Shown here one piece after another: positions 9,416 to 19,001 of a stretch of DNA of 64,000 bases; positions within the stretch are counted from its first letter, which is position 1, and each line of letters begins with the position of its first letter. A program made the position numbers and the translations under genes. The stretch lies in NCBI GenBank assembly GCA_026394555.1, contig JAPKXZ010000074.1, positions 1 to 64,000 on the forward strand. Reading direction: 5' to 3'. This stretch comes from Methanothrix sp. GTDB lineage: Archaea > Halobacteriota > Methanosarcinia > Methanotrichales > Methanotrichaceae. The notes beneath the pieces are model-generated. The model had not been told where the DNA came from. It did not search any database and worked only from the letters and a program-made list of their open reading frames with translations.

Positions 9416-9556
9416 ATGGGCAATCAAATCATTATGTACCTCGATGCGCTACAAGCCAAGCTCGACGCCCTCAAGCGTCACCAGACGGAGACCGCCGCAA
9501 AGCTTGACGCGCTCCTTCCGGCTGTGCTGGAGCGGGCCTTGCGGGGCGAGCTTTGA
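9416..9556 (+). pseudogene. hsdS: hsdS C-terminal remnant (type I specificity subunit)
   Basis: A 46-codon stretch ends YLDALQAKLDALKR...LLPAVLERALRGEL then TGA. This coiled-coil and terminal FRGEL-like ending is characteristic of the last residues of HsdS specificity subunits. No target-recognition domain is present upstream, where the divergent HD gene begins. Together with the hsdR remnant it shows that a type I restriction-modification locus once lay here. Confidence 0.7.
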
Positions 9557-9684
9557 GGGGATTGCCAAGCTTCTGGAGCGTATCCGGGATTTCTGCAGGG
9601 AAAATACTTTCGCCTCGCATGGGTGAGCTTTAATAATGAAAAATGCCTATTTAATTTTTGAAAGTTCTGCGATAGGAGCAGAAG

Positions 9685-11004
9685 ATGTCAAATCAGGAGA
9701 TACGCGATCCGATCCATAATTTTATCCGTCTGGAGCCAGGAGAGAAACAGGTTCTTGATAGTGCTCCTTTCCAGAGGCTTCGGCATATCCACCAGCTCGC
9801 TTTGACCTATTTGCTCTATCCATGCGCCACTCATCGTCGGTTCGAGCATTCTCTTGGTGTCATGGAGCTTGCCAGCTGAGTCTTCGATGTTGTAACAGAT
9901 CCGGAAAACATCCACCACGAATCGGTCAGAGAAATAATTCCAAAGAAATTCGACCTTGAATATTGGAAAAGAACATTACGCATGGCAGCTTTATGTCACG
10001 ACCTCGGACACCTTCCCTTCTCTCATGCCGCAGAGACCGAGCTTTTGCCCAGCGGATGGGACCATGAGCGTTTCACAACAGAATTGATTTGCAGCGATGA
10101 AATGAGACTGATTTGGAGCCGGATGAAATTAGACTGCGTAGATGTGGCAAAGCTGGCTGTTGGCCCAAAGCATTACAGAGACCGCAGATTCACCGATTGG
10201 GAGGCGATCCTCTCCGAGATAATAGTAGGTGATGCTTTCGGAGTGGACCGGATGGACTACTTGCTTAGAGACTCTCATCACATAGGCGTTGCCTACGGGC
10301 GCTTCGACCACTACCGGTTGATCGATACTCTCTGCATCCTGCCCAAGATTGACAAAGCCGCAGATGATGAGCTTGGATCTCAGGAGCTGGCTTTGGGCAT
10401 AGAAGTGGGAGGCCTGCATTCTGCGGAAGCGTTGCTTTTAGCGAGATACTTTATGTTCTCGCAGGTCTATTGCCACCATGTTCGCCGCATTTACGACATT
10501 CATCTCAAGGACTTTCTAAAGAAATGGCTTTTAAATGGCATGTTCACGACAGCAATAGAAGACCTACTTCAGATCACGGATAACGAGATAATGTCTGAGC
10601 TTTCCAAGGCAGTACGTGATAAAGAGCATCCTGGCCATGATCCTGCTCGCCGCATCGCCAGAAGAGAGCATTTCAGGCTGCTCTACCAGAGGACTCGGGA
10701 GGATCTCGAAATAAATCGTGAAGCAGGTAAAGCTGTCTTTGATGCGGCATGTATGGAATTTGGTGATTCGGAGGTCAGACACGATTACTACGTACAGAAA
10801 GAAGTCGGTCTCAATTATCCACTACTTTCCAGAGACAATCGCATCTGTTCTTCGTTCACTGAATCGGAGACGTTAGAAAAGGTGCCTTTGGTAGCAATTG
10901 ATTATGTTTATATAAGCCCAGAGTGCAGGAAAAGAGCTGAGAAATGGCGTGACAAGAATCTGAAGAGGATTATAACTTTAAAGGAGGGTGAGGAAGAATG
11001 CTAA
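9685..11004 (+). pseudogene. HD-domain phosphohydrolase interrupted by in-frame TGA
   Basis: A second SAMHD1/YwfO-like HD protein. Codons 1-64 (9685-9876) encode RDPIHNFIRLE, QRLRHIHQLAL and RFEHSLGVMELAS, then comes TGA at 9877-9879, and the same frame continues without another stop to 11004, with VFDVVTD, ALCHDLGHLPFSH and FGVDRMDYLLRDSHHIGVAYG. The frame is continuous and all HD motifs lie on either side of the TGA, so one C-to-T change in an Arg codon (CGA) would explain it. Restart at the ATG at 9982 would give a 340-residue protein lacking the first histidine motif. It overlaps the next gene by 7 bases. Confidence 0.8.
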
Positions 11005-11552
11005 AACAAATGCAGCGAGACGCCATTTTGCTCTCGCTGATGAATGAGATGAGAGCAAAAGGCAGTTGGTGCGGCGAGACTCACATCCAGAAATCTGTAT
11101 ATTTCCTGCAAGAACTGCTGGAAGTCCCGATGAATCTCGAGTTCATACTCTACAAGCATGGACCTTACTCATTCGATCTAGCCGATACAGTCACTGCCAT
11201 GCGGGCGGATAGCTTGCTCGAATATAAATCACGCCGCCCCTACGGGCCAAGCCTTCTCCCCACAAAAACCGGCCAGGATTTCCTGAATCGATATCCAAAG
11301 ACGCGAGGGAAATATGCCGAAAGAATGCAGTTTGTAGCCGAAAAGATTGGGAAAATGGGTGTTGCAGAGCTGGAGCGTCAGGCTACTGCCCTTTACGTTA
11401 CCCTTAACGAAAAATGTGCCGGAAATTCACGGGCAATCTTGATTACAGAGCTGAAACCTCATATCAAAATCGACCAGGCCGAAAAAGCTCTGGAAAGCGT
11501 AGACGCCATGATAAAAGAGGCTGCTGAAAAAGGACTGGGCAGTGGGCTGTAA
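10998..11552 (+). CDS. YwgA/Panacea-like protein paired with HD phosphohydrolase
   Basis: A 184-residue protein whose N-terminal region (about residues 8-75) has the pattern IQKSVYFLQELL... then KHGPYSFDLADTV, resembling YwgA and the Panacea/DUF4065 group, where a conserved LQKLxYF and YGPxS motif recur. In Bacillus, ywgA lies beside the HD gene ywfO, and the same pairing is seen here with a 7-base overlap (ATGCTAA). The C-terminal half is helical and basic. Partner regulation of the HD enzyme is a guess from this conserved neighbourhood. Confidence 0.62.
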   Translation: MLKQMQRDAILLSLMNEMRAKGSWCGETHIQKSVYFLQELLEVPMNLEFILYKHGPYSFDLADTVTAMRADSLLEYKSRRPYGPSLLPTKTGQDFLNRYPKTRGKYAERMQFVAEKIGKMGVAELERQATALYVTLNEKCAGNSRAILITELKPHIKIDQAEKALESVDAMIKEAAEKGLGSGL

Positions 11553-11555
11553 ATA

Positions 11556-11750
11556 ATGAATTTCAAAGTCGTTCTTGTGCAAGACGTGGATGGCGGCTAC
11601 ATCGTGAGCTGCCCGGCGCTTCCTGGATGCCACTCCCAGGGCGACAGCGCAAAGGAAGCTCGTGAGAACATAAAGGAGGCGATAGAAGGCTGCATGCAGT
11701 CTCTGGCAGAAGAGCGGATGAAATCGGGCGCTCCTGGATTGGTTTGTTGA
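11556..11750 (+). CDS. HicB-like antitoxin, apparently orphan
   Basis: A 64-residue protein with the HicB/UPF0150 pattern: a strand, then DVDGGYIVSCPALPGCHSQGDSAKEARENIKEAIEGC. The partial RNase-H-like fold of this family binds and neutralises the HicA ribonuclease. It starts four bases after the YwgA-like gene. I could not find an intact HicA of about 60-85 residues on either side; the short basic reading frame after it (from about 11751) is not convincing. It could be a free-standing HicB or a remnant. Confidence 0.72.
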   Translation: MNFKVVLVQDVDGGYIVSCPALPGCHSQGDSAKEARENIKEAIEGCMQSLAEERMKSGAPGLVC

Positions 11751-11812
11751 AGTGACCGTCCGATTTCGGATGCGAAAAACGGCGGGCGATGGTTTTCAGA
11801 AATTGGTATTGA

Positions 11813-11950
11813 CTACAGACTGTATTTCTTTCGCGTCTCGCTCCATGCCTTCTCTCTTGCGGTCTCCAGCTCCATCAGGTCATCCTCGGTCAGGGAAAGC
11901 TCCTCCTTGCATCTCCGAAATAAAGCCCACTTCAACTCTTCTTCATCCAT
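11813..11950 (-). CDS. Possible 45-residue protein
   Basis: A short minus-strand frame from an ATG at 11950 to TAG at 11813 encodes a highly charged, helical peptide (MDEEELKWALFRR at the start, RKKYSL at the end). Codon use is like nearby genes, but there is no clear ribosome-binding site and no recognised family. It lies in the gap between the HicB gene and kdpA. Confidence 0.3.
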   Translation of the reverse strand: MDEEELKWALFRRCKEELSLTEDDLMELETAREKAWSETRKKYSL

Positions 11951-11982
11951 TCAAATCGTAGAAATATTGCATCTGAAATGTA

Positions 11983-12231
11983 TTAGAGCTTTCTGATTTG
12001 CTGCGATTCATGCTGTGTAGTCCCGAATGTCGAGATATCTTTATATACCAATGCCGGAATGTTCTGTCCTCTTATGGAGAACGACCGGGAGTAAGTAAGA
12101 AATATCTCCGTTCTTCTCCAGTAAGAGGGATCAATAATGCAGTCAATTCCTGGCATGGCACAGAGAGATCCGAGGGTCTCCAGCTGGCTGACGACGGTAG
12201 CGGCAGGGACCGCTATGGTCAAGATCGGCAA
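11983..12231 (-). CDS. Possible small protein or gene fragment upstream of kdpA
   Basis: A minus-strand frame, open from a TAG near 12316 to the stop at 11983, with only TTG or CTG starts (TTG at 12231 gives 82 residues). It contains TIAVPAATVV and SYSRSF-like segments and a composition that looks coding. I recognise no family. It may be the decayed 3' part of a gene, or chance. The surrounding 11751-12371 stretch otherwise holds only the 45-residue frame above and the kdpA leader. Confidence 0.25.
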   Translation of the reverse strand: MPILTIAVPAATVVSQLETLGSLCAMPGIDCIIDPSYWRRTEIFLTYSRSFSIRGQNIPALVYKDISTFGTTQHESQQIRKL

Positions 12232-12371
12232 GAAAGGTGTCTTTGTGAGGATTTGCAGACATTCTTCAAGGTCAAGCGATTTTGTATCTGGCCAGCGTGC
12301 CAGATAGATTTAGAAACTATTAAGTTTGATAAGATTATCTCCTTAAGATAATTCATTCGAAGGCGACATAA

Positions 12372-14075
12372 ATGTCAATGGAATTTGTATACATAGCCCT
12401 GTTGTTAGGCACCCTGATAGTTCTGGCGTTGCCTACGGGAAGATATATTGCGAAAGTTTTCAATGGCGAGCCTACCCGAGTAACACCTCTCTTCCGGCCC
12501 TTCGAACGAGCGTTTTACAGGATGGCGGGTGTGGACGAGACGAGAGAGATGTCCTGGAAGAGCTACGTTTCCGCCCTCTTGATCTTCAATGCCCTTGGTC
12601 TGGCAGCCGTCTTTTTGCTGCAGGAACTGCAAGGCTTTCTTCCGTTAAATCCTCAGAGCCTGGGAGCGGTTCGCTGGGATACGGCCCTCAATACCGCCGT
12701 CTCCTTCACCACCAACACCAACTGGCAGTCTTACAGCGGCGAGCAGACAATGAGCCACCTCACCCAGATGCTGGGCTTGACTGTGCAAAATTTCCTCTCT
12801 GCCGCGGTGGGGCTATCTGCAGCCATGGCCGTCATTCGAGGCTTCACCCGCAAGAATGCCGCCACCCTGGGGAATTTCTGGGTCGACCTCACCCGGTCGG
12901 TGCTCTATCTGCTGCTGCCCCTGGCCCTCATCTGGGCTCTCTTATTTGCGTCCCAGGGCGTGATTCAGACCCTGGGCCCCAATGTCATGGCCCATACCCT
13001 TGAGGGTGGAGAGCAGGTCATCTCAATCGGGCCCGTGGCTTCCCAGGAGGCCATCAAGCTCCTGGGAACCAATGGAGGCGGCTTCTTCAATGCCAACTCC
13101 GCCCATCCTTTTGAGAACCCCACGCCCCTCACTGATTTCCTGCAGGTGTTGGCCATGCTGCTCATAGCGGCATCGCTCCCCTTCGCCTTTGGCGCACTGG
13201 TCAATAACCCCAGACAGGGCTTTGCCATATTTGCAGCCATGTTCATTCTCTACCTGATGGGTTTAGGCTTCGCCCTCTGGGCAGAAGGACAGGGGAGCCC
13301 CCTGCTGGAGAAGCTGGGCGTGGCTGACGGAGTTAATATGGAAGGCAAAGAGGTGCGCTTCGGCATAGTGCCATCGGTGCTCTTTGCACAGTCTACTACA
13401 GTTACCTCCGATGGAGCCGTGAACAGCATGCACGACAGCATGATGCCTCTAGCCGGCCTGGTTCTGCTCTTCAACATGGTCATCGGCGAGGTGATCTTCG
13501 GCGGAGTCGGGGTGGGACTGATAGGCATTTTCTTCTATGCCATAATGACTATGTTCTTAGCCGGCCTCATGATCGGCCGCACTCCTGAGCTCTTCGGCAA
13601 AAAACTGGAGCCCTTCGAGATGAGAATGGCAGTCATCGGTTTGCTGGCACCTTCCATAGTTCTGCTGATGCTGGCTGGCCTTGCCATAGTGCTGCCCCAG
13701 GGCCTCTTTAGCCTGAACAACGGCGGACCGCACGCACTCACCGAGATCCTCTATGCCTTCGCCTCGGCCTGCGGCAATAACGGGTCCGCCTTTGCCGGCC
13801 TGAATGCCAACACCGCCTTCTACAACCTGACACTGGCTCTGGCGATGCTGGTGGGCAGATTTGCTACGATATTGCCGGCGCTGGCCATAGCCGGCTCCCT
13901 GGCGGCAAAGAGGATAGTGCCTGCCAACACGGCCACTTTTCCTGTCGCCAGTCCGCTCTTTGTGATCATGCTGGTCGGCACGATCATCATAGTCGGGGCT
14001 CTGACCTTCTTCCCCGTCTTTGTGCTTGGCCCCATACTCGAGCACCTGATGATGCAGACGGGCAGGACCTTTTGA
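12372..14075 (+). CDS. kdpA: Potassium-transporting ATPase, subunit A
   Basis: KdpA is the K+-selective channel-like subunit of the high-affinity KdpFABC pump. The 567-residue membrane protein has about ten transmembrane segments and the four degenerate selectivity loops: [49 protein letters not shown] and [12 protein letters not shown]. It starts the kdpABC-kdpD series and its stop lies 11 bases before the kdpB ATG. A small kdpF was not seen. Kdp is usual in bacteria and present in some archaea. Confidence 0.97.
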   Translation: MSMEFVYIALLLGTLIVLALPTGRYIAKVFNGEPTRVTPLFRPFERAFYRMAGVDETREMSWKSYVSALLIFNALGLAAVFLLQELQGFLPLNPQSLGAVRWDTALNTAVSFTTNTNWQSYSGEQTMSHLTQMLGLTVQNFLSAAVGLSAAMAVIRGFTRKNAATLGNFWVDLTRSVLYLLLPLALIWALLFASQGVIQTLGPNVMAHTLEGGEQVISIGPVASQEAIKLLGTNGGGFFNANSAHPFENPTPLTDFLQVLAMLLIAASLPFAFGALVNNPRQGFAIFAAMFILYLMGLGFALWAEGQGSPLLEKLGVADGVNMEGKEVRFGIVPSVLFAQSTTVTSDGAVNSMHDSMMPLAGLVLLFNMVIGEVIFGGVGVGLIGIFFYAIMTMFLAGLMIGRTPELFGKKLEPFEMRMAVIGLLAPSIVLLMLAGLAIVLPQGLFSLNNGGPHALTEILYAFASACGNNGSAFAGLNANTAFYNLTLALAMLVGRFATILPALAIAGSLAAKRIVPANTATFPVASPLFVIMLVGTIIIVGALTFFPVFVLGPILEHLMMQTGRTF

Positions 14076-14086
14076 GGAGGGATAAT

Positions 14087-16123
14087 ATGCACATCAATAA
14101 GTCCGATTTATGGCAGACGTCCCAGATAAAACAGGCCATTTTAGATTCTATCCCCAAGCTGGACCCGCGCCGCCTCTGGCGTAGCCCGGTGATGCTCGCC
14201 GTGGAGATAGGCGCCATCCTGACTACTCTGATCACGGCGCGCGATTTGATCTGGGGAGGGAATGCGGGATTCGACGGCCAGATCAGCCTCTGGCTGTGGT
14301 TCACCATACTCTTCGCCAATTTCGCTGAGGCTCTGGCGGAAGGACGGGGCCGGGCTCAGGCTGAGACCCTTCGCCAGGCGAAGAGCGAGGCCATAGCTCA
14401 AAGATTGTTGGCCAATGGCAGCATTGAGCAGGTATCGGCCCTGCTGCTTGTCAAAGGCGATCTTGTCCTGGCAAAGGACGGCGAGACCATCCCCAGCGAC
14501 GGCGAGATCGTGGAGGGGGTCGCACTGGTGGACGAATCAGCCATCACGGGCGAATCTGCACCAGTAGTTCGTGAGGCTGGAGGCGACCTCTGCGGCGTCA
14601 CTGGCGGAACCAAAGTCCTCTCCGGGAAGATCAAGATCCTCATCACTGCGGACCCAGGCAAGACCTTCCTGGACCAGATGATAGGAATGGTGGAGAGCGC
14701 CAAGCGCCAGAAGACACCCAATGAGCAGGCCCTGGAGATATTGCTCATTGGTCTCACCGGGCTATTCATGGTGGTGGTAATCACCCTGGATGTCTTTGCA
14801 GGGTACATGGGTATCATCGTTCCCGTGCCTGTGCTGGTGGCGCTGCTGGTCTGCCTGATGCCCACCACTATCGGCGGCCTGCTGCCTGCCATCGGCATCG
14901 CCGGCATGGACAGGCTGCTTTCGCATAATGTCATCGCCATGAGCGGCAGGGCAGTGGAGGCCTCGGGCGACGTGGATGTAGTGCTCATGGACAAGACCGG
15001 CACCATCACCCTGGGAAACAGAATGGCCACACAGTTCCTGCCAGCCGAGGGAGTGACGAAAGAAGAGCTAGCTTATGCAGCAATGTACTCCTCACTGGCG
15101 GACGTGACGCCGGAAGGGCGCAGCATAGTGGATCTGTGCAAGGAGACGCTGGGCATCCGCGGCAGAGATATCCGGGCGCCGGAGGGCTCTTCCTTCATCC
15201 CCTTTAGCGCCGAGACCCGCATGAGCGGCATAGACTGGAGCAGGGGGGAGATTCGCAAAGGTGCCCATGACGCCATCGAGGAATATGTGAAAAATAAGGG
15301 CGGCGCAATGCCTGAGGGCATCAGAATTGCAGTTGACAGCATTGCCAGAGATGGCGGCACACCTCTGGTGGTCGCCGATGGCGCCAGGATTTTGGGGGCC
15401 GTCCGTCTCAAGGATGTGCTCAAGGAGAATATCAAGGAGCGCCTATCTCGCCTGCGATTGGTTGGCATTCGCTCCGTCATGATCACGGGAGACAATCCCA
15501 TGACGGCAGCTGCCATCGCCGCGGAGGCTGGAATAGATGACTTCATCGGCCAGGCCCGTCCCGAGGTCAAGCTGGAGGCGATTCGAAAATATCAGAGGGA
15601 AGGGCACCTGGTGGCAATGATTGGTGACGGCACCAACGATGCTCCGGCTCTGGCCCAGGCCGATGTGGCCGTGGCCATGAATGCAGGAACACAGGCCGCC
15701 AGGGAAGCGGCCAACATGGTGGATCTGGACTCCAATCCGGCCAAGCTGCTGGATATAGTGGAGATAGGCAAACAGATATTGATCACCAGAGGGGCGCTGA
15801 CCACATTTAGCGTGGCCAATGATGTCTCCAAGTACTTTGCCATCATCCCCGCCATATTTGCGGCCCAGTATCCCATGCTGAGTGTGCTCAACATCATGCA
15901 TCTTGCTACGCCGAGCAGCGCGGTGCTTTCTGCGATTATCTTCAATGCCATCATCATCCCGCTATTGATACCGCTATCATTGCGGGGTGTGCGCTACACA
16001 CCCACGACGGCCTCACAGCTGCTGCGACGCAATTTGCTCTTCTATGGCCTGGGCGGACTGGCCGTGCCTTTCATCGGCATCAAGCTGATCGATATGCTGG
16101 TTATTTTCCTGCATTTGGAGTGA
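14087..16123 (+). CDS. kdpB: Potassium-transporting P-type ATPase, subunit B
   Basis: The catalytic P-type ATPase subunit. The phosphorylated aspartate lies in [11 protein letters not shown] (D302 with my start). Other family marks are [10 protein letters not shown] in the actuator domain, the [19 protein letters not shown] membrane segment, and [12 protein letters not shown] in the P domain. I choose the ATG at 14087 because GAGGAGGGAT lies just before it; a TTG at 14072 would overlap kdpA. The 678-residue length is normal for KdpB. Confidence 0.97.
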   Translation: MHINKSDLWQTSQIKQAILDSIPKLDPRRLWRSPVMLAVEIGAILTTLITARDLIWGGNAGFDGQISLWLWFTILFANFAEALAEGRGRAQAETLRQAKSEAIAQRLLANGSIEQVSALLLVKGDLVLAKDGETIPSDGEIVEGVALVDESAITGESAPVVREAGGDLCGVTGGTKVLSGKIKILITADPGKTFLDQMIGMVESAKRQKTPNEQALEILLIGLTGLFMVVVITLDVFAGYMGIIVPVPVLVALLVCLMPTTIGGLLPAIGIAGMDRLLSHNVIAMSGRAVEASGDVDVVLMDKTGTITLGNRMATQFLPAEGVTKEELAYAAMYSSLADVTPEGRSIVDLCKETLGIRGRDIRAPEGSSFIPFSAETRMSGIDWSRGEIRKGAHDAIEEYVKNKGGAMPEGIRIAVDSIARDGGTPLVVADGARILGAVRLKDVLKENIKERLSRLRLVGIRSVMITGDNPMTAAAIAAEAGIDDFIGQARPEVKLEAIRKYQREGHLVAMIGDGTNDAPALAQADVAVAMNAGTQAAREAANMVDLDSNPAKLLDIVEIGKQILITRGALTTFSVANDVSKYFAIIPAIFAAQYPMLSVLNIMHLATPSSAVLSAIIFNAIIIPLLIPLSLRGVRYTPTTASQLLRRNLLFYGLGGLAVPFIGIKLIDMLVIFLHLE

Positions 16124-16128
16124 GGAAG

Positions 16129-16713
16129 ATGTTCGAATTTGCAAAAGAAATACGGCCTGCAGTGATTCTGTTTATGGCCTTCACTCTGCTCACAGGTATT
16201 GCCTATCCTCTGTTCATAACCGGCATAGTCCAGACTACCATGCCGGCCAAGGCCGAGGGAAGCCTGATTGTAGTTGACGGCAAAATCGTGGGCTCAGAGC
16301 TCATCGGCCAGACTTTCCAGAGCCCTGGCTATTTCCATGGACGGCCTTCCTATGTCAATTACAGCGCCAACGGCTCAGGTGCCAGCAACCTCGGGCCAAC
16401 CAGTGCCAGGCTTATGGAAGAGGTGAGCCGAAGGATAGATCAAGTCCGGCACGAGAATAGACTATCGACTGATCAGAGCTTGCCCGCGGATCTGGTCCTG
16501 GCCTCAGGCAGCGGCCTGGACCCGCACATAAGTCGGCAGGGAGCAATAGAGCAGGTAGCGCGCGTGGCCGGGGCGAGAGGGCTCACTCATTCTGCGGTGC
16601 TGGCGCTGGTTGATCAGAATGTTGAGCCTGCCATGCTAGGCATACTGGGGCAAGAGAGGGTGAATGTGCTCAGGCTTAACCTGGCCCTGGATGAGGCAAC
16701 AAGGGAGAGTTAG
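16129..16713 (+). CDS. kdpC: Potassium-transporting ATPase, subunit C
   Basis: KdpC has one N-terminal membrane helix (VILFMAFTLLTGIAYPLFI) and an extracytoplasmic domain with GSELIGQTFQSPGYFHGRPS, the conserved first motif, and the SGSGLDPHIS motif further on. It stabilises the complex. The ATG at 16129 follows GAGGAAG; the GTG at 16120 overlaps the kdpB stop and is the less likely start. The length of 194 residues matches the family. Confidence 0.95.
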   Translation: MFEFAKEIRPAVILFMAFTLLTGIAYPLFITGIVQTTMPAKAEGSLIVVDGKIVGSELIGQTFQSPGYFHGRPSYVNYSANGSGASNLGPTSARLMEEVSRRIDQVRHENRLSTDQSLPADLVLASGSGLDPHISRQGAIEQVARVAGARGLTHSAVLALVDQNVEPAMLGILGQERVNVLRLNLALDEATRES

Positions 16714-16716
16714 ACA

Positions 16717-18681
16717 ATGGAGAAGGATTGCCGTCCGGATCCGGATCAATTATTGCAACGGATTCAACATGAGGAAAGCGTGGCCATCAGCAGCCGTGGA
16801 CATCTCAAGATTCTCCTTGGCGCGGCGGCAGGCGTCGGCAAGACCTATCAAATGCTCGATGAGGCGCAGCAACTAAAAAAGAGCTGTGTGGATGTCGTTG
16901 TCGCACTGGTGGAGACGCATGGACGGCCTGAGACCGCGGTCCTGCTGGAGGGACTGGAGGAGATTCCTCGCTGCCGCCTCGATCGAGGCGGACTGGATGT
17001 AGAGGAGATGGATCTGGACGCAGTCCTGGCACGCCATCCGGCCATCGCCCTGGTGGATGAGCTGGCTCATACCAATGCACCCAACCTTCGTCATGCCAAG
17101 CGCTACCAGGATGTAGAAGAGCTGCTGGATGCGGGCATCAGCGTCTACACAACCCTGAACGTCCAGCACATTGAGAGCCTCAACGATATCATATTTCAGA
17201 TCACGGGCGTGAGGGTTCGAGAGACTCTGCCGGACAGGATACTAGAGAAGGCGGATGAGATCGAAGTAGTAGACCTGACTCCTGAGGATCTGCTACAGCG
17301 GTTTAAGGATGGCAAAGTGTACATGCCCTCCCAGGCAGAGCAAGCCGTGCAGCGCTTTTTCCGCAAAGGCAACCTGCTGGGACTACGAGAGATAGCTCTG
17401 AGATATGCTGCCCGCATGGTGGATGAGGACATGCGCTCCTACATGGAGAGACATGGCATCCTGGGCCCCTGGCCAGCCGGATCGAGGTTGTTGGTCTGCA
17501 TCACCGCCAGTACCTTCTCCGAGCGGCTGGTACGCATAGGGCAGCGCATGGCCGCAGACCAGGATGGCGAGTGGTTTGCGGTTTATGTAGAATCTCCAGA
17601 AGAGACCTCATCTACACAGATCGCGCGGGATCAGCTGGCGCATAACTTGACACTGGCAAGGGAGCTGGGGGCAAAGGTTCAGATTCTGAGCGCACAGAAT
17701 ATCGCCGAGGAGGTCATGGCCTTCTCCAGAGAGCGTAATATCACGGTAATCGTCGTCGGACTGCCGCGTCGTCGTTCGTGGAACCGATGGTGGAGAGGAT
17801 CAGTGGTAAACGAGATTATAAAACGAAGCGGACAGATCCATGTGCTCGTCATAGGCGGCGCAGAGGCCGATCCGGCTAAACATGAGGCAGCGTCGCTTGC
17901 AGGCGACATGAACTGGCGGCAGCTCTCCGGCAGCCTCTTAATCGTGGCGGCAACGGTCGCCTTTTGCTGGCTGCTGCAAAGCCAGCTTGGCCTCATTAAC
18001 ATCGCCATGATCCTGCTTTTGCCTGTGATCTACAGTGGAATGACCTGGGGGCGGCGCTCCGGTCTGATCACATCGCTCCTGGCCGTAGTCGCCCTGGATT
18101 TTTTCTTCGTGCCACCCAGAATGACATTGGCAGTTGAAGATCTGCACTATCTGCCCGTGTTCATCGTCTTCGTAATAGTTGGAATAATAACCAGCTTTCT
18201 GGCGGATCTGGTGAGATGGCAGGGAGAGGGCGCCCGTCGAAGGGAGCGTTTTGTCTCCAATCTTTATTCCTTCAGTCGCAACCTCATGGCTGCCGGGAAC
18301 GGGGAGGAGCTTTTGAGCTGTGCCGCCCGAGAGATCGCACAGGCCTTCGAGTGTGAAGTGATGATCCTGCTGCCCGATGAAACCGGACGTCTCAAGGAAC
18401 GGGCCAAGATGGGAGAACACCTGATATTTGATGAGCGTAAGCTGGGTGTGGCCACCTGGGTCCTCAGACACGGCCAGGAAGCAGGACACGGCACACAGAC
18501 TCTTTCCTCCGCGACGCTCTTTTACCTGCCCCTCAAGACCAAAGAAGTCACCATTGGAGTGCTGGGTGTGGGACTAGGCAAGGCGGAACAGCTCTTGCTG
18601 CCTGAGCAGAAGAGGTTGCTGGAAGCATTCACGAACATCCTGGCCTTGGCTTTAGACCGGAGCCCCGAATTCGTCATGTAA
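16717..18681 (+). CDS. kdpD: KdpD-like sensor lacking the histidine kinase
   Basis: A 654-residue KdpD homologue. Residues 1-230 form the KdpD N-terminal domain with Walker A GAAAGVGKT (about 35-43), VDELAHTNAPNLRHAKRYQD and YTTLNVQHIESLND. A USP-like domain follows (about 250-375), then four membrane segments (about 400-490) and a GAF domain (about 510-645). It stops there: no H-box or ATPase domain of a histidine kinase and no kdpE response regulator nearby. It begins three bases after kdpC, so it is co-transcribed with the pump. It may sense K+ or act directly on the pump or on other proteins; signalling output is unknown. Confidence 0.9.
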   Translation: MEKDCRPDPDQLLQRIQHEESVAISSRGHLKILLGAAAGVGKTYQMLDEAQQLKKSCVDVVVALVETHGRPETAVLLEGLEEIPRCRLDRGGLDVEEMDLDAVLARHPAIALVDELAHTNAPNLRHAKRYQDVEELLDAGISVYTTLNVQHIESLNDIIFQITGVRVRETLPDRILEKADEIEVVDLTPEDLLQRFKDGKVYMPSQAEQAVQRFFRKGNLLGLREIALRYAARMVDEDMRSYMERHGILGPWPAGSRLLVCITASTFSERLVRIGQRMAADQDGEWFAVYVESPEETSSTQIARDQLAHNLTLARELGAKVQILSAQNIAEEVMAFSRERNITVIVVGLPRRRSWNRWWRGSVVNEIIKRSGQIHVLVIGGAEADPAKHEAASLAGDMNWRQLSGSLLIVAATVAFCWLLQSQLGLINIAMILLLPVIYSGMTWGRRSGLITSLLAVVALDFFFVPPRMTLAVEDLHYLPVFIVFVIVGIITSFLADLVRWQGEGARRRERFVSNLYSFSRNLMAAGNGEELLSCAAREIAQAFECEVMILLPDETGRLKERAKMGEHLIFDERKLGVATWVLRHGQEAGHGTQTLSSATLFYLPLKTKEVTIGVLGVGLGKAEQLLLPEQKRLLEAFTNILALALDRSPEFVM

Positions 18682-18712
18682 TATAAATTTAACGGAAACA
18701 TTTATATCCATA

Positions 18713-18731
18713 GCTCGCCACTACGGCGAGC
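18713..18731. other. Strong hairpin after kdpD
   Basis: A 7-base-pair perfect stem (GCTCGCC / GGCGAGC) with a 5-base loop lies about 30 bases after the kdpD stop. There is no T-run directly after it, so a role as a terminator is uncertain; a processing or insertion remnant is possible. Confidence 0.4.
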
Positions 18732-18840
18732 TTCAGATGGAATCAACTGCACTTTGGAGGGATGTCATTCTCAGCTAATGCCAGGATGCCAATTTACCAC
18801 AGCAAGACACGTCTCCAATGGGAAGTTGAAAGAGGTTTGA

Positions 18841-18987
18841 AACCTTGAAAAAATTCAACGACCATTTTAGCTTGGCAAAAGACATTGGCGGCAAGTCCAT
18901 CCCCGCCAGGATGAACGCCGTAGGATGCTGCGATGAGACGCTCGAACCTTGCGCTCCACTCTTGAAGCCTGGACCTTGGGCTTGAAT
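18841..18987 (+). pseudogene. Possible C-terminal remnant of a transposase (TnpB-like)
   Basis: Between kdpD and trkH an open stretch encodes KFNDHFSLAKDIGGKSIP then ARMNAVGCCDETLEP and ends at TGA near 18985. The VGCCDE-type tail resembles variable C-termini of IS200/IS605 TnpB proteins, but there is no RuvC or zinc-finger segment left. The assignment is weak. The remaining 18682-19001 gap shows only the hairpin at 18713 and a purine-rich site before trkH. Confidence 0.25.
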
Positions 18988-19001
18988 TAGGGGGGAGGGA
19001 G

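Noticed and set aside
9877-9879. TGA in the HD gene as a selenocysteine codon
   Set aside because: The position fits an arginine (CGA) in the family, it is not a catalytic or cysteine position, and no selenocysteine insertion structure was seen. A nonsense change or an error is simpler.
11751-11961. HicA toxin gene after the HicB gene
   Set aside because: The short plus-strand frame lacks the HicA double-stranded RNA-binding pattern with GSHxxL-type histidine, so HicB is listed as an orphan.
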